A stretch of DNA of 64,000 bases from Fragum whitleyi (Eukaryota; Mollusca; Bivalvia; Cardiida; Cardiidae). The stretch is taken from assembly GCA_948146395.1 (NCBI GenBank), contig OX411549.1, positions 39,417,692 through 39,481,691 on the forward strand, given 5' to 3'. The position numbers and the translations under genes are program-made. Position 1 is the stretch's first letter; every line of letters starts with the position of its first letter. A model generated the notes under the pieces. It was not told the origin of the DNA. It saw only the letters and a list, made by a program, of their open reading frames with translations, and did not search any database. Shown piece after piece: positions 9,971 through 21,664 of the stretch.

Positions 9971-12919
9971 TAAGTTAAATCTATTGGGAAACAAGATCTA
10001 ATGACTTAATTTAATCCTTCTCGATTCTGCCTCCTGAAATTGAACCAGTATCGAATATGCGGACCAATGAAAGAACTAAGTTCGACAGCGGCTACCGGGA
10101 ATGGAACTGAGGTAGGTTGACGGTACCCCCAAGTATGATACCGATTGCACAAAAGTACGATGTAGATAGCGTGAAAATACGTTTTTAAATGATTCGAGAG
10201 CACGAAGAGCATAAAACGTAAGCATGGTGCCCATAGCGCGAGAGTTGGAGGTGCGATTCAAGTGAGGCGAGAGTAAGATTATGCTTAAGTACGAAAAAGA
10301 CGACTTAAAACTTTATGGTAAAGTCGTGGTTTCGCGAGAGTATGGAGACGACGACGCGAAATTTAGATTCTGATAAGGAAAGAATAAGCTTACGATGACG
10401 CGAAAGTACGAGGACTTTAAATTGCGACGCTACAATAAGAATATGAGATACCGATGATAAGATTACGATAACTTGAGTCTACACTTGGCAACAAAAACAC
10501 AGGGATTCGACGGTATAAACTCGAAAATACTTTGACAATTTAACGTCTTAAGTGTTGGTCTTTAAAATTGTACAGATCTCGCTATAGTTACCCATACGGT
10601 ATTCCTTAAAATTTAACCTTAGCTTAAAACCGCAAACATTTTCATGTTTTACATGGTTGCATGTTTATATGACGACATTTCAAAATAAACTTTAAAAAAA
10701 GTATCAAAAAAAGAACATGCTATCGAGTGAAAAGAATTTTCGAAGAATGACATCGAAAGTCTTTAGTACATGTAGCGAGATAGGCAAACTATGCAAGTCT
10801 TCGCTGATCTACTGGGTTAATGATACTTAATATATGAGTGAATCGATCTTGTGACTTTATGAGGTGCTAAAAGTTTTATTGTGTAGTCTTTATAATGCTC
10901 TCAAATCGCCGTATGTTTGAATTCTAAATTAGGCGACGTTTTGTGATTGACCTCATCCGATTATTGACATTGTCTAGGGTCTGAATCCTTTGCTCTTTAG
11001 TATCAAATTCGATAATACTTTATTATCTTCATAAATGCAATTCCATTTTCCGCAAGTATGATAAACAAAAACGGGTGGCGAAGCCGAGAGTGAAAATAAA
11101 GCTTTTGTTGTCGCCCAATAAAAGATTTGTCGATCTTAAACGAAAGCAAAAAAATGATAACTCTTTTCCTTCAATGCAAAATATGAGACCAAAGGTAAAC
11201 GATTTGGGGTCAATTGATCATTAAGCGCGTCATTTTGCACATGGTGATAAGCAAGGACGTAACTACCATCACGCACATCACGCAAGTGCGTAATAGAAAT
11301 AAATCCTCTTTCGAAAAATGTCGTTGATGAATAATCATAACATCGAAACTACAGCTTAATCAAGCTGTAGTTACGATGTTTTGTTTATTCACCAACACTC
11401 AAATCATAGAAATTGGGAGCGGACGAAGGACATTAATCTTTTGTCACAGTCCACATATCTCCTTTATCCTATTTACTCTATGTTGGTCGCTTTTTTGAGT
11501 GCGTATCGAGTTCAAAACCCTAGTTAGCCTTTGCTAAGGTAACGTCAAAGCGTTATTTGATTGTTGTGTCCCGCTTTGATTTCAAAAAGGGGGAATTGGG
11601 CGCAACCGGGGTATAATTCTTTGGTTATTTCAATGGTTTTGCGGTCCGATTATCAAGCGATAATCAACCTTTTGTTTCTTGATTATCTACCGAAAAGAAT
11701 TACAGAAAAAAAACCACTTTTTTTTTTAAAAAAAAAGACACAAATAAATAAAATCTAAACAAGCAAACAAAACAACAACCAATCTAGTCTTTATTGACAC
11801 TGTTGATGGAGTAATAACTTCAATGCGTCAGGAAAAAAATCAATGGAATAATGGAAGAGCCCACCAGTACATGTATATTCTTACAAGCATTTTTGAGTCA
11901 ATTTGAATAGTAATTTTAATTTCAATAGTAAAAACTAAGTATTGAAATTTGAAAAGTTAGCACTAGATAGCCCCGTTTACATATCTCCCCTTTAAGTGTT
12001 AACTTGTAGAATCCATTTCATGGGCCATAAGCAAATAAAACATTATAAAATCATCTTATAAATCAATCACCATAGGGTTAAATGTCACTAGAGGGGGTAA
12101 CTGAGAAACTTCTGTAACATTTCTAGGAGAAAATACTGCTATACTAATTCAATATTTCTTGAGCTGGTACAATTTTGATATAAAACAGCAGGGCTTGATT
12201 TCATTATTACTGAGCTTTGTGTCCCAGCGCGCTCCCTCTCAGCTCTTTTTAGGATCAAGGATCTCATAACTGACATAACTCGCCTTGTATAGACAGGAAA
12301 CTAAATTATCAAAGAGATTTCCGATACGCAGAATATAGTGAGATGCAGCCGTTTTTTCATGTTTGGCTTCTCTACATATCCTTTAGCCCGTTCAAACTTC
12401 CAGTCTAAAGACCTAAATATCGTGCACCACACTATGAAAATGTACATCATAATGTCTGATAGAACTAGAAGAAAGGAGAAGCAGTCGCTTTCTGCTCCAC
12501 TGCATTTAAGCCGTTGAGCTTTTGTATCCGTCGTGACGCTTCCCGTCTGTCCGAACGTTCGTGCGTCTCAAACACTTTATCTCTTATAAAATTATCAACT
12601 TCAATAACTGTAGCAATGCATTTTACCAAATTGCGCACGAGAGCAATTCTTTCTCAGAATGTTCTGGGTGCGTTTAAATCAAATATCACAGATGTGATTA
12701 CTGGAAAACCCTTTAAAAGACTGCTTTTGTGATCTTTTGAAAAATACGACAATCAAAGTCACGTTACATATTTCGGCATAAGTTCTCACTGAACGTCCTT
12801 AATGAATTCCTCAAAAGGTCCATATCCCTCATACTCGAACCTGTGTGTGACATTTCCGACAATTTGAAATTGCTTGAGTTAACAAACAGTTAACAGCCTA
12901 GCCAATTACACAGTGAAAT
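9971..12919. other. Mostly unassigned; small hairpin and degenerate repeat
   Basis: From 10180 to 10460 there is a degenerate run of GCGAGAGTA / GCGAAAGTACGA motifs that reads like an eroded minisatellite. A hairpin at 11333-11396 has GTTGATGAATAA / TTATTCACCAAC outer arms and CTACAGCTT / AAGCTGTAG inner arms. Otherwise no gene or recognised element is seen. Confidence 0.4.
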
Positions 12920-12921
12920 TA

Positions 12922-13336
12922 CAGTTAGTTACATCAATAAATTGACATTCATCCCAATCAAAACCCTTCTAAATCACTCATAAAGCGTTCCATTCACTCA
13001 TTCCGGACATTCACTCAAATCGATCAAGAACGCTCCAAATGACTAAAAATTATACAATCAACAACTACATTTAAAATAAATATAAATGGGAAAAATTCGC
13101 AATTTCACTGATGAAATTGAAACTGTAAGCGTCTGATTGGTTCTTTTAGAAATCGGAAGCAATCTACAGAACTTTTGTGCATATTCTATTACAGGGAGGT
13201 AATAAATATTGCTGTTCAGCATGAACAAAATTAGCGATATAGGATTACCTCCCTTTAATTTCACTCAAAAGTCGATCCACACACTCAAATTCATTCCAAA
13301 ATCATTCATCTTGTCAATTTCACGATAGAAGAACTG
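12922..13336 (-). mobile_element. Family A MITE copy 3
   Basis: Starts TA|CAGTTAGTTACATCAATAAA, ends TCACGATAGAAGAACTG|TA. The central hairpin (13194-13256) retains GGGAGGTAAT and ATTACCTCCC, but the left arm lost about five bases next to the apex (TTGCTGTTCAGC). Order of internal blocks is reversed relative to copies 1 and 4. Confidence 0.85.
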
Positions 13337-13367
13337 TAGAAGGTTCCCATTCTGCCTTAAGACACTT

Positions 13368-13476
13368 CGAGACCTTATTTCTCCAAAAAGCGCAAGTCAA
13401 AGACCCTGCACAGACTTTGAAAATTCACAGGCTGGCCAGAGTCTTTGCTTTGCGCACTTTTATAATTGAGTAAATG
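13368..13476. repeat. Family D fragment
   Basis: Shares CACTTCGAGACCTTAT, GACCCTGCACAGACTTTG and AGGCTGGCCAGAGTCTTTGC with the complete D copies. Both outer inverted ends are absent. Confidence 0.6.
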
Positions 13477-13984
13477 TCATGCACTGGCATACTTATTATT
13501 CATATCATTTGGTTACATTATCACAAAGAAAGTTTCTCTGTGTTTTATGTGTCGCCTTTGTTGGATATTCATCGATTCTTGAGCATGTTTGCACATGGAA
13601 AATTATTGACTCTTGAGGTATCCATTTGTTTCTCTTAGATAATTTTTATAATCAGTCATCTTGTTTACTTAGTACTTAACAGGGACGTTTACCCTTTCTA
13701 TATGCTTGGATGCGAGTATCTTGTCTTGCGTCGCTAAAGCATATGGCCCACCCGTGCGCCTTTATAGATAATCAAAGTACTGATAGTACTGATAAGTTGG
13801 AATGCGTTCGAGAGACGGTGACCTCAAGCTACTAGCGAAGCTAACGCCTCCCACCCACCACAGGTGATCACATATTACGTCTCGTCTTTTGACGGGCGTA
13901 TATAAATCAATGTATTTCAACAACGAGAGACGCTTAAACCACTGAATCGCTATACAGGCCTGAATCTGATGGAAGAAAAATTAT
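13477..13984. other. Unassigned DNA
   Basis: A moderately GC-rich stretch around 13740-13900 has no open frame of note and no recognised repeat. Confidence 0.35.
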
Positions 13985-14535
13985 ACCAAGAGGGACAGAA
14001 TGGCCCTAAACCGCTCACCTGAATTCGATTGGTCCGGTGGATCTTATCCAAGAAACTTTCTGGCAGAGATTTATTCAAACTTGCCTAATTGTTGAAGAGG
14101 AGACATTCCGGCAATTATAAGCAGTCATAATAGACCCTGCCAACCCATTCATTACAGAGGAGACTCAAAACTAGCCCTACCCTGCCACGCCCATATTTAT
14201 GGGCTAATGAAAATTTTTCCAACAATGTTTGGAGAAGGTCATCAAAGGAACATTCTTGCAAAGTTTCATTGAAATCTGCCCAGTGGTTCAGGAGGAGATG
14301 TCGTTCAAAGATTTTGGGCTCAAAATAAACCCCGCCCTGCCATACCCTTATTTATTGGCCAATTAGTATATAGCGACAATTTTGAAAAGGGTCACCCAGG
14401 GAACATTCTGGCAAAATTTCATTGAAATTTGCCCAGCGGTTAAGGAGAAGAAGAAGTTTTAAGAAGAGTGACGACTCACGACGGACGACGGAGTCAGGGT
14501 GATCCTAAAGCTCTCGTTGTGGTAAGGTGAGCTAA
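13985..14535 (+). mobile_element. Family F interspersed repeat, copy 1
   Basis: Starts CAAGAGGGACAGAATGGCCC and AACCGCTCACCTGAA; ends GTAAGGTGAGCTA, so GCTCACCT / AGGTGAGC form short inverted ends. Inside are ~140-bp units, each with AAGGGTCACC..GGAACATTC, a TTTCATTGAAAT segment and CTCAAAATAA.CCCCGCCCTG. I recognise this as a common bivalve repeat. Confidence 0.8.
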
Positions 14536-14754
14536 AAAGGAAGAAAATGATACGGACCATACAGCCGACTAATGGACACACAGGCGACCTTATACACTCC
14601 AAACAGTTTTTATATTATTTTTCAATAAACTTCTGCTCCATTTGGGTTATCAATTACATTTTAAATTAGATGTGTCGCAAATGATTTTTCCATGATGAAA
14701 AGCTATTTTCGCAGGAAAGTCTTTTACTTCATGAGTTGGAATCTCAAGACAATT

Positions 14755-15060
14755 TTTGGACGAAGTTCAATTGTGATTTCGACCTATGTGACCTATGTGA
14801 CTCCACTATTGGGCACTTTCTTGGGTCATTGACAACATTTGTGTCAAGTTCTATGATTTGGGTCAATTTTTTGTTCACTTATGAAACTGTTAACTGTTAG
14901 AATTTACTAATGCCCGTGACATCTATGACCCCGAAACAATGGCGCATTTCTTTGGGTCATGTGCAATATTTGTGTAAAGTTTCGTTATTGTAGGTCAATT
15001 GCTTCTCCGTTTATCTAGCGGAAAGCAAAAGGTCAATGGACTGAGAGACAGACATGATGA
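14755..15060 (+). repeat. Two-unit tandem repeat with TTGGGTCAT motifs
   Basis: Two units of roughly 145 bp each contain CTTTGGGTCAT, CAATATTTGTGTAAAGTTTC (or CAACATTTGTGTCAAGTTCT) and a GGTCAATT block. Noncoding, of the same style as the family G arrays but a different consensus. Confidence 0.6.
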
Positions 15061-15102
15061 AATCAATATAATTATGCTCCTCTTCTTCTGAGTTGGGGGT
15101 AC

Positions 15103-15526
15103 AGTTAATAACATCGTGAAATTGATAGGTGAACGATTTTGGAATGATTTAAGCATGATGTTGAGTGAGTGAGCGGAGCGAGTTTTGAGTGAAATTTAAG
15201 GGAGGGAATCCAATGTCGCTTATTTTGTTCAGGATGAACAAAATTAGCGATATATAAAACCTATATAAATATGCATAAAAGTTAATAGCTTTCTATTTCG
15301 CCAAGAACCAACCAGACGCTTTAAATTTCATTTATGTCAGTGAAATCGCGATTTGGTTCTTGCTTAACTCATTTTGAATGTACATGTTGATCTTATTTTT
15401 CTAATAACTTTGAGTGTTTTTTGAATGGTTTGAGTGAGTGTTTGGAATGAATGAATGGAGCGCTGAGTGAGCGATTAAGAATGTTTTCTATTGAGATGAA
15501 TGTCAATTTCACGATGTAACTAACTG
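15103..15526 (+). mobile_element. Family A MITE copy 4
   Basis: Well preserved: TA|CAGTTAATAACATCGTGAAA at left and TTTCACGATGTAACTAACTG|TA at right. Hairpin arms CGCTTATTTTGTTCA / TGAACAAAATTAGCG, with the outer right arm ATTACCTCCC lost. The right third keeps the short seed GGAATGAATGAATGGAGCGC that expanded in copy 1. Confidence 0.9.
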
Positions 15527-15931
15527 TATGATGGTGCTCTTAAACATGTTGATGTGTAAGAATGTGAAGAAAGCAAGGTGAACTAGATGGTTTGTTTCAA
15601 ATATCAAATTGTCTTTGTGTTGGAATTCAATTGGGCAAAGATATTCATAATTCAATTAAAGATGTGGTGGTAAGGGTTTTATTGGATGAGTATTGTTTTT
15701 TTACAATAAAACATTCATGTAGATAACTGCAATATGACGGAGACAAACGACAATATGTTGCAAAAATATATATTAACTTTAAAAGTGTATCTTCACTTTA
15801 AAAAAAGGTATGTATTTCGTAGCTTAGACAGAAATTTACAATATAACACCTTGTCAAAAGTTAAATGTGTAATAAGGTCGTTCAGAAAGAGAAACTATAC
15901 CTTTAAAAGAAGCTTTAACATAATTCTACGA

Positions 15932-16060
15932 AAAACAGGTCGCGACCTTACTTAATAAGCAGATCACGTGATTGGTCTGTGCTATTGCCACAATACTGAG
16001 AAAACAGATCGCGACATTACCAAATAAGCAGATCACGTGATTGGCTATTGCTAATTGTCA
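15932..16060 (+). repeat. Tandem duplication, ~66-72-bp unit
   Basis: Two units share AAACAGRTCGCGACMTTAC and AATAAGCAGATCACGTGATTGG. The repeated GATCACGTGATT is itself a palindrome with a CACGTG E-box. Confidence 0.75.
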
Positions 16061-16378
16061 ATTGCTGACCTAATTGGACTTGACTTATCACATGATTTCC
16101 AAATATAGTTATGCAAATATGTGATACTAATATATTCGTACGCAACTTTCAATGAATGGCGTTTAAAACATAAATTAGCGTGTTGATAATAAACACGAAG
16201 TGATAGTTGTGTAATTGTACAGCAGTATTACTTTTTGATGAAATAAACTGTATGTCTTTGTCAAGATGAGATATACAAAATAGGCCGAAGTGTATTCACA
16301 TCCTGTTCACGTGATATGTGTTCTCAAGAAACCCGAAATGAAATTATCTTGTGTTCATTTTGCGGTTTTGTTAAATCT

Positions 16379-16408
16379 AAGTTGGAATTGCTCCGCATTC
16401 CAACTTAA
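16379..16408. repeat. Short perfect hairpin
   Basis: AAGTTGGAAT and ATTCCAACTT flank a GCTCCGC apex. It resembles the other small hairpins of this window that end in a GC-rich loop. Confidence 0.8.
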
Positions 16409-16887
16409 AAATTGACAAAATGAGCAAATTATATAGTGTTTGACCGTCTGGAGGAGGGTTGCAGTTAACGCGGGTGCGACACAAGTTTTCTTTTATGTTT
16501 AAAAGCAGCTACGCGCTGTGCCGTCGAATTGAAACTGTTTTATTGTGAATGTAATGGTCAAGCTAGATGTTTTAGAAAACGCCGCGAATGCAATAAAGGA
16601 GGATCTGTCATGAATTTTTTTTAGTCAAGATGAAGGTACGAGTAAGAGGTTCTAGCAAGCAAGTTAGGTGGAACTCGTTTCAAAGAAAATCGAATTCTTG
16701 CTCTTACACTAACAACAGCTACGTTCTCCTTTGAATCCGTAAATAAGATTCAGAAAAAAGAGCTGTCGAAAACAAAACATTTGTCGTGAAAACGCTGGGT
16801 AAGATGGCATGTTTTAAAGAGAAACCTTGTGAAATGTTCCGGCTTTTAGGATCTGTGTTGAAATTATGTTTTGAGACGAGCAGATCT

Positions 16888-17324
16888 TAAGGTTCATGTA
16901 AAATGTTTGAAACCAAATTTTAAGGGCGCTTCACTAGCCAAGAAAAAGCCGTATGTTCAGGTATATTGTATATTAAAATGAAGCTATTTTTGAGCACAAG
17001 CAGTCGAGCAACATTAGACCGCCATAGCTATAGCGACAAAGCCAAAACATTGTGGAAAAGAGCCATTTTGTACAATTCTTAAGAACTTTAGATACCTTAG
17101 ATAATCAGATAACGAAACAATTGCAGTCTTGCAGTTGCTTGTTCTGTACAAAAACCCTTTTCGACAATGTTTTGGCTATACCGTTATAGCTATGGCAGTC
17201 TTGTGTTGCTTAACTGCTTATGCTCATGAGTAGTAATATATGTAATATACCTGAACATACTGATTTTTTCTTGGCAAATGAAGTGTTTTAAAATTGGATC
17301 TAAAACGCTTTACATGAACCTTAA
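16888..17324. mobile_element. 437-bp foldback element
   Basis: Outer ends TTAAGGTTCATGTAAA and TTTACATGAACCTTAA. Inward matches include TATGTTCAGGTATATT / AATATACCTGAACATA, the GCCATAGCTATAG / CTATAGCTATGGC block, and GCCAAAACATTGT / ACAATGTTTTGGC. Arms are roughly 170-180 bp with a ~90-bp centre. No other copy in the window. Confidence 0.85.
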
Positions 17325-17325
17325 A

Positions 17326-17385
17326 TGAGTCTAGATTAGAAATGTTACTGAGCGAGCCCAGCGAGCTTAATAACCTGTTCTAGAC
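17326..17385. repeat. Hairpin abutting the 437-bp foldback
   Basis: GAGTCTAGA..AATGTTACTGAGC and GCTTAATAACCTGTTCTAGACTC are imperfect complements around the apex GAGCCCAGC. Confidence 0.6.
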
Positions 17386-17482
17386 TCGGTTAATGTTAGC
17401 TTGTCTCAAAGAAATCGAGTAATAGATTCTTTTCTTACATTAAACAACAGTCTTGTATGTAAAAGCTAACTTTGGATCGCCA

Positions 17483-17501
17483 GGGGGGGGGGGGGGGGGG
17501 G
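17483..17501 (+). repeat. Poly-G run (19)
   Basis: Uninterrupted guanine tract in otherwise AT-rich DNA; length is likely to be unreliable in the assembly. Confidence 0.95.
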
Positions 17502-17597
17502 TAAAAATATGTGAAAAAGTGTGAAAGTGTCGTCGCAATGACGTCGATTAGAATGTGATCCGAATAATAACTATTCAATTCTAGACATGGTTTAGAT

Positions 17598-17812
17598 CAG
17601 CTTGTCACAAACCAAATCGAGTGACCGATTCTTTTTCTCACAAAAAAAAAAAAAAAAACACGAGTACATGTGTTTTATAGCTCAATTATGGAACGTCAAG
17701 ATGATACAAATACCACATTAAATTTGCGTTTTCCTACACATGCCTAAGACAAGAATCCCTGATGGATGTCCGTAATAAAGACAAGTTGAGCTGTGTAACC
17801 GAGGAAATAGAG
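17598..17812 (+). repeat. Repeat M copy 1
   Basis: Shares ACACGAGTACA.GTGT, GATGCAAATACCACATTA-like, CCTACACATGCCTAAGACAA and CTGATGGATGTCCGT with 19838-20010. A poly-A run at 17642-17658 interrupts it. The upstream block GCTTGTC.CAAA..AATCGAGT also occurs at 17398. Confidence 0.7.
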
Positions 17813-17830
17813 GATAATGAATGCGTGCTC

Positions 17831-17965
17831 ATGGAATACCGAATTTATTAAACGAGTCATCTTTAAACAAATAAAAACGGGGCTGTGCCGAGTTTTTATC
17901 TGCTTATAGATGACGAGTTAAATAAAATCGGTATTTGATGAGCACAAATTTTATATTCTATTTAC
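17831..17965. mobile_element. Family E copy 2, hairpin module only
   Basis: ATACCGAATTTATTAAACGA and its inverted partner flank an apex CGGGGCTGTGCCGAG. It is followed by GATGAGCACAAATTT and TCTATTTACAATAT as at 35.6 kb, but the right-hand CRE-like module is missing. Confidence 0.8.
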
Positions 17966-19418
17966 AATATTGCCCGAATTTTGGTGATAAAACGAGTAAA
18001 TTATGTTATTATATACTTTGGTATTGTCTCTATGTGTTTGAACGGGAGAAAAGTATGCAATATTTTTTGATATTTCATACTTTGATATTGCACTAAGATT
18101 ATTTTCACGTGCACAAATGGACTGGACTACTTTCTGGTTGCTACCTCGCCAAAAGTCAACATAAAATCACATTATCAACGCTTTTTTTTTTCGTTCAATA
18201 TTCCAAAAATAGTTTTGTCAGAGTAAAGAAATGCATTCTAGTTTTTGAATGCCTAAAGGGCAATACATCAGTGTTTGTTTTCATCTATTTGAAACATTTT
18301 CCGAGAAATAAACCACTTCATCCCCCCCCTCTCCCTCTCCGTCGACTCAGATGCCCCCCCTTCTCCCCCTCTGTCTCAAATTTCTTCCAAATCACTGCAT
18401 TTGTTTCTCCTTTATCTATGTTATTTTATAACAATTTCAAAACTAATTCATGCCCATCCCTTCATGTCTATCATAATATCATAATTCTAGTAGATCTATC
18501 TATCTCTCTTCCTCCCTATCTTTCTCTTTATCTCGTCTTTCACTCCGTCCCGTCCTTTATGACTATCGCTAGTCAGCCCCGGTATCAAGAACGCCGATTT
18601 TAGTCAGTTCTGGAACATGTAACTGGTAAGAACAACAAATGAACAAGTTTTATAAATATATTTATTTCATTTTTATTCAAAGTAAGTTGAAATCAACGCG
18701 TATTTAAAGATCTAAAATGCGATTCGACACAAAAATGTCCGCCGTCTTTTTTGTTTACACTGTCACTTCGTAGCATGAACTGGTACCCCGATGTCTGTGA
18801 GAGACAACGGGTAGTGTACAAATCTTACGGCAATCTGATTGGATGTGTGTTTCTCACGAAAAGTAAGTTATTATAAACCGTAAGAATTTTCCCATCATGC
18901 ATGTCGATATCCGTTGAAATTTGGCGGCATTATTTAAAATGGAAGGACTGAAATTCTGTTGCTTAAATAAATATGCTCTTTACGAGATAAACATACGAAA
19001 GAAATACAAACAATCAACTCATTATTTGTTGTTTTTCGCTGCATTCATCGTGCTTTTCGATCAACTTCATGTTGCAAATCCGCTACCAAACGCTTTACGA
19101 TTTTCTAGCTTGCATTTAACGTTGATCAAATGACGTCACTACCGGGTCACATGACCTTACAAAAATTTGTAAAATACCTGTCTCTAGTATCGATAGATCG
19201 AGGGGCAGTAACCCAGTCAATTCGTAGCAACGGATGTATTCATCCGAACGTAAAAATATAACGGAAAGGGTTTTGCGGGAAAAGGTCTATTGCGTAACTG
19301 TTATTAAAAAGCGGTTGAAATTTAAACAAAAACTCGTTCTTGAAGTATAGGGGATGTAAAAAATCAATAAATAAGAAGTGAATATCGTCCAACAATATCA
19401 AAGTATACAATAAAAAGG
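17966..19418. other. Unassigned, with a CT-rich tract
   Basis: 18320-18370 and 18490-18560 are strongly pyrimidine-rich, which produces a 164-codon frame on the plus strand (18109-18603) with no domain and no splice support. A single TGACGTCA lies at 19130. Confidence 0.4.
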
Positions 19419-19420
19419 TT

Positions 19421-19765
19421 ATTGAATTTATATGGGAATATATTGTGTCGGACTCGTTCTTTTGGCGTAGTTGCCCTCGCAAGCTCGGGCACTCTGCCAA
19501 AAGAACTCGTCCGACACAATATATTCCCATATAAATTCAATAATCTATAATATTTATCTTTTTTTTTATTCCGCGAAACATATAACGCCGTTTGCAAAAT
19601 GACGTCAGCATATCCATTATGACGTCATTTTCCTAACAAAATATGACGTTGTTCTTCGTTTTTAGCTCATTTGTATAGTTATTCCACTAGTGTAATAGCA
19701 CCCGTGTAATATCAAAAATATTCAACGGGGATATTTCACTCCGGCGCCGTAGGTTATATTATAAA
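19421..19765. mobile_element. Family E copy 3: different hairpin joined to the shared module
   Basis: The hairpin (19421-19541) is almost perfect, with arms beginning ATTGAATTTATATGGGAATA, but its stem is unrelated to those at 1.1, 17.8 and 35.6 kb. The apex is CCTCGCAAGCTCGGGC. It is joined to the right-hand module (about 19567-19765) shared with copies 1 and 4. The module has two intact TGACGTCA palindromes at 19600-19607 and 19620-19627. Confidence 0.8.
19600..19627. promoter_or_regulatory. Paired CRE-like TGACGTCA sites
   Basis: Two perfect 8-bp CREB/ATF consensus palindromes exactly 20 bp apart, plus a TGACGTT half site near 19643. In the other two copies the CpGs have mostly turned into TpG. 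Occupancy is inference only. Confidence 0.5.
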
Positions 19766-20090
19766 AAGATATCTATGATTGCTTTTCGCCTTTATTAAAC
19801 AAGGGAAATGTTGTTTTTTTCTTCATCAAATGTGACAGACTTATTTCTTTTTCTCACATAAACACGAGTACAGGTGTGTATAACTCATTTTTGGGAAATC
19901 AATATGATGCAAATACCACATTAGATATGCGTTATCCTACACATGCCTAAGACAAGCATTCCTGATGGATGTCCGTTATAAAAGAAAACGAGAGCTGTGT
20001 AACCGAGAAAAAAGATATCTATGATGGCTTTTCGCCTTTATTTAACAAGGGTAATGTTGTTTTCTTCTTCATCAAATGTGACAGACTTAA
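19763..20090 (+). repeat. Direct ~82-bp repeats flanking repeat M copy 2
   Basis: AAAAAGATATCTATGATTGC...CATCAAATGTGACAGACTTA occurs at 19763-19843 and, with few changes, at 20008-20090. Between them lies a second copy of repeat M (19838-20010). Confidence 0.8.
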
Positions 20091-20299
20091 ACTATTAAAC
20101 TTAAAATCTGGGTTAAGCTTCTTAAATTAAACACACAGGGTAATTATAACACCAATCCTCTCTTAATGTCTCTTGTGTTGACGGGAGTTTCAGTGTAGGT
20201 TAAATAAAACAAGATGTCAATCAACTTTCTTTCTTCTTAGTTTGACTTCGTTTATGGTTTATTTGTTTATTTGTTTTTATGTTGATTTGTTTGTTTGCG

Positions 20300-20332
20300 T
20301 CTTTCTTTTTTCTTTCTTTTCTTTCTTTCTTC

Positions 20333-20379
<47 letters not shown>

Positions 20380-20380
20380 T
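20300..20380 (+). repeat. (TTTC)n microsatellite
   Basis: Some twenty tetranucleotide units, imperfect in the first third. Confidence 0.95.
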
Positions 20381-20475
20381 AAAAACGTTGTTTACTTTTC
20401 CATAATTATCTAATATCATTTCTTTAAATGTTGTCATCTACAGACATCTACAGAAAGTAATAGACAATTTTCGTA

Positions 20476-20886
20476 CAGTTAGTTGAAATTAACCTCGATC
20501 AAAACAATTCTAAATCGGTCAGTCGGCGTTCCATTCATTCACTCCAAACACTCACTCAAATCATTCAAAACACCTTTACATTGTTAAAAGCAATTTGGAA
20601 TCGTTCAAAACGATCAACTTTTTACTAAAATTTATCAAATTATTCCACGATTTTTTGCTCGTGTGGATTTTTAAGGATGTGGTTGGGAATAAGTCGGAGG
20701 AGCAAATTTCTACCTGTGTTTTACAAGGGAAGGTAAAAGAATATTTCAATTTCGTAAAAAAAATTAAGGGTGGTAAAAAGAAATTTGAGGTACGAAATTA
20801 TCTTTCTTGAATCTTATTCAAAACTTGCCCCACACATTCATTCCGAAATCATCCAATATCATTCAACTTGTCAATTTCACGATGTT
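20476..20886 (-). mobile_element. Family A MITE copy 5, eroded
   Basis: Left end TA|CAGTTAGTTGAAATTAACC lacks the usual ACATCGTG block. The right end stops at CAATTTCACGATGTTTGG without TAACTG. The internal CGTTCCATTCATTCACTCCA and CAAACACTCACTCAAATCAT are intact, while the central hairpin is unrecognisable. Confidence 0.75.
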
Positions 20887-21664
20887 TGGACCTTGGATCG
20901 TTCACACTGTGTATTCTGCTACTAGACCACCAAACGCCACGTTAAAGAAATTTACGTTCAAATGGTCGTAAAGGCTAATGTCCCTCCGTATTCTATAGGC
21001 ATATATAGTTTGAACCACAAAAGAGGATAGTTCGTCTAGTTCAATTTTTTACGAATAAACCAGCCCTGCCTTTATGATGCAAAAACATGCAATTGGGTGC
21101 AAAGCGGTTCATAATTTGCAAATTCTTTGCACCGTTTGGTATCATGAGTTCTTTATCGTACGCAGGATACATCACCGATACTAAAGAAGCTATATCTGGA
21201 TTCCTTACTAGTTCTAGGTCTATCGCTAGGTAGGACACAAGAAACACTCCTGAAAATTCCTGCTCTCGCCAGGTTTCCAACTTAAAAGATTTATAGACTA
21301 GCTTCTCACCAATAGCCTACCATGTCGCTCTGGATATAAATTTATCATGTAAAGACATCATTTATACTAGAATTAACAATAAGACGTATAGCGTATCAAA
21401 TCAAATTGTTCAGAATAAATCAAGTCTATAGCTGGAATAATGGAGTAATAAATCGTGTTGGTAGATAAGTAACAAAGAGACGGCAATGATTAACTTACTC
21501 CTTTATATGCGTGGATGAATATCAATCAGAGGAGACGCAAAACGAAATCTAAATATCTCTGAAGATCTTTTTAATGCCGTATCGGCGGCGACTTGCAATG
21601 AATTGTTAAAACGTCTTGCATAAGCTTTTTTAAGGATATAATGTAAATTCGTCTCTCAACATTA
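20887..21664. other. Mostly unassigned; possible SINE and family B scraps
   Basis: 20925-21010 contains, in reverse orientation, GGTGGTCTAGTAG and a block like the K3 body (GTCCCTCCGT..TAGGCATATATA). 21062-21150 has GTGCAAAGCGG and CTTTGCACCGTTTGGT.TCAT, reminiscent of family B arms. Both are weak. Confidence 0.35.

Noticed and set aside
18109..18603. 164-codon plus-strand frame
   Set aside because: It spans pyrimidine-rich low-complexity DNA; the product is Ser/Pro/Leu/Phe-rich without any domain, and no promoter or splice context is seen.
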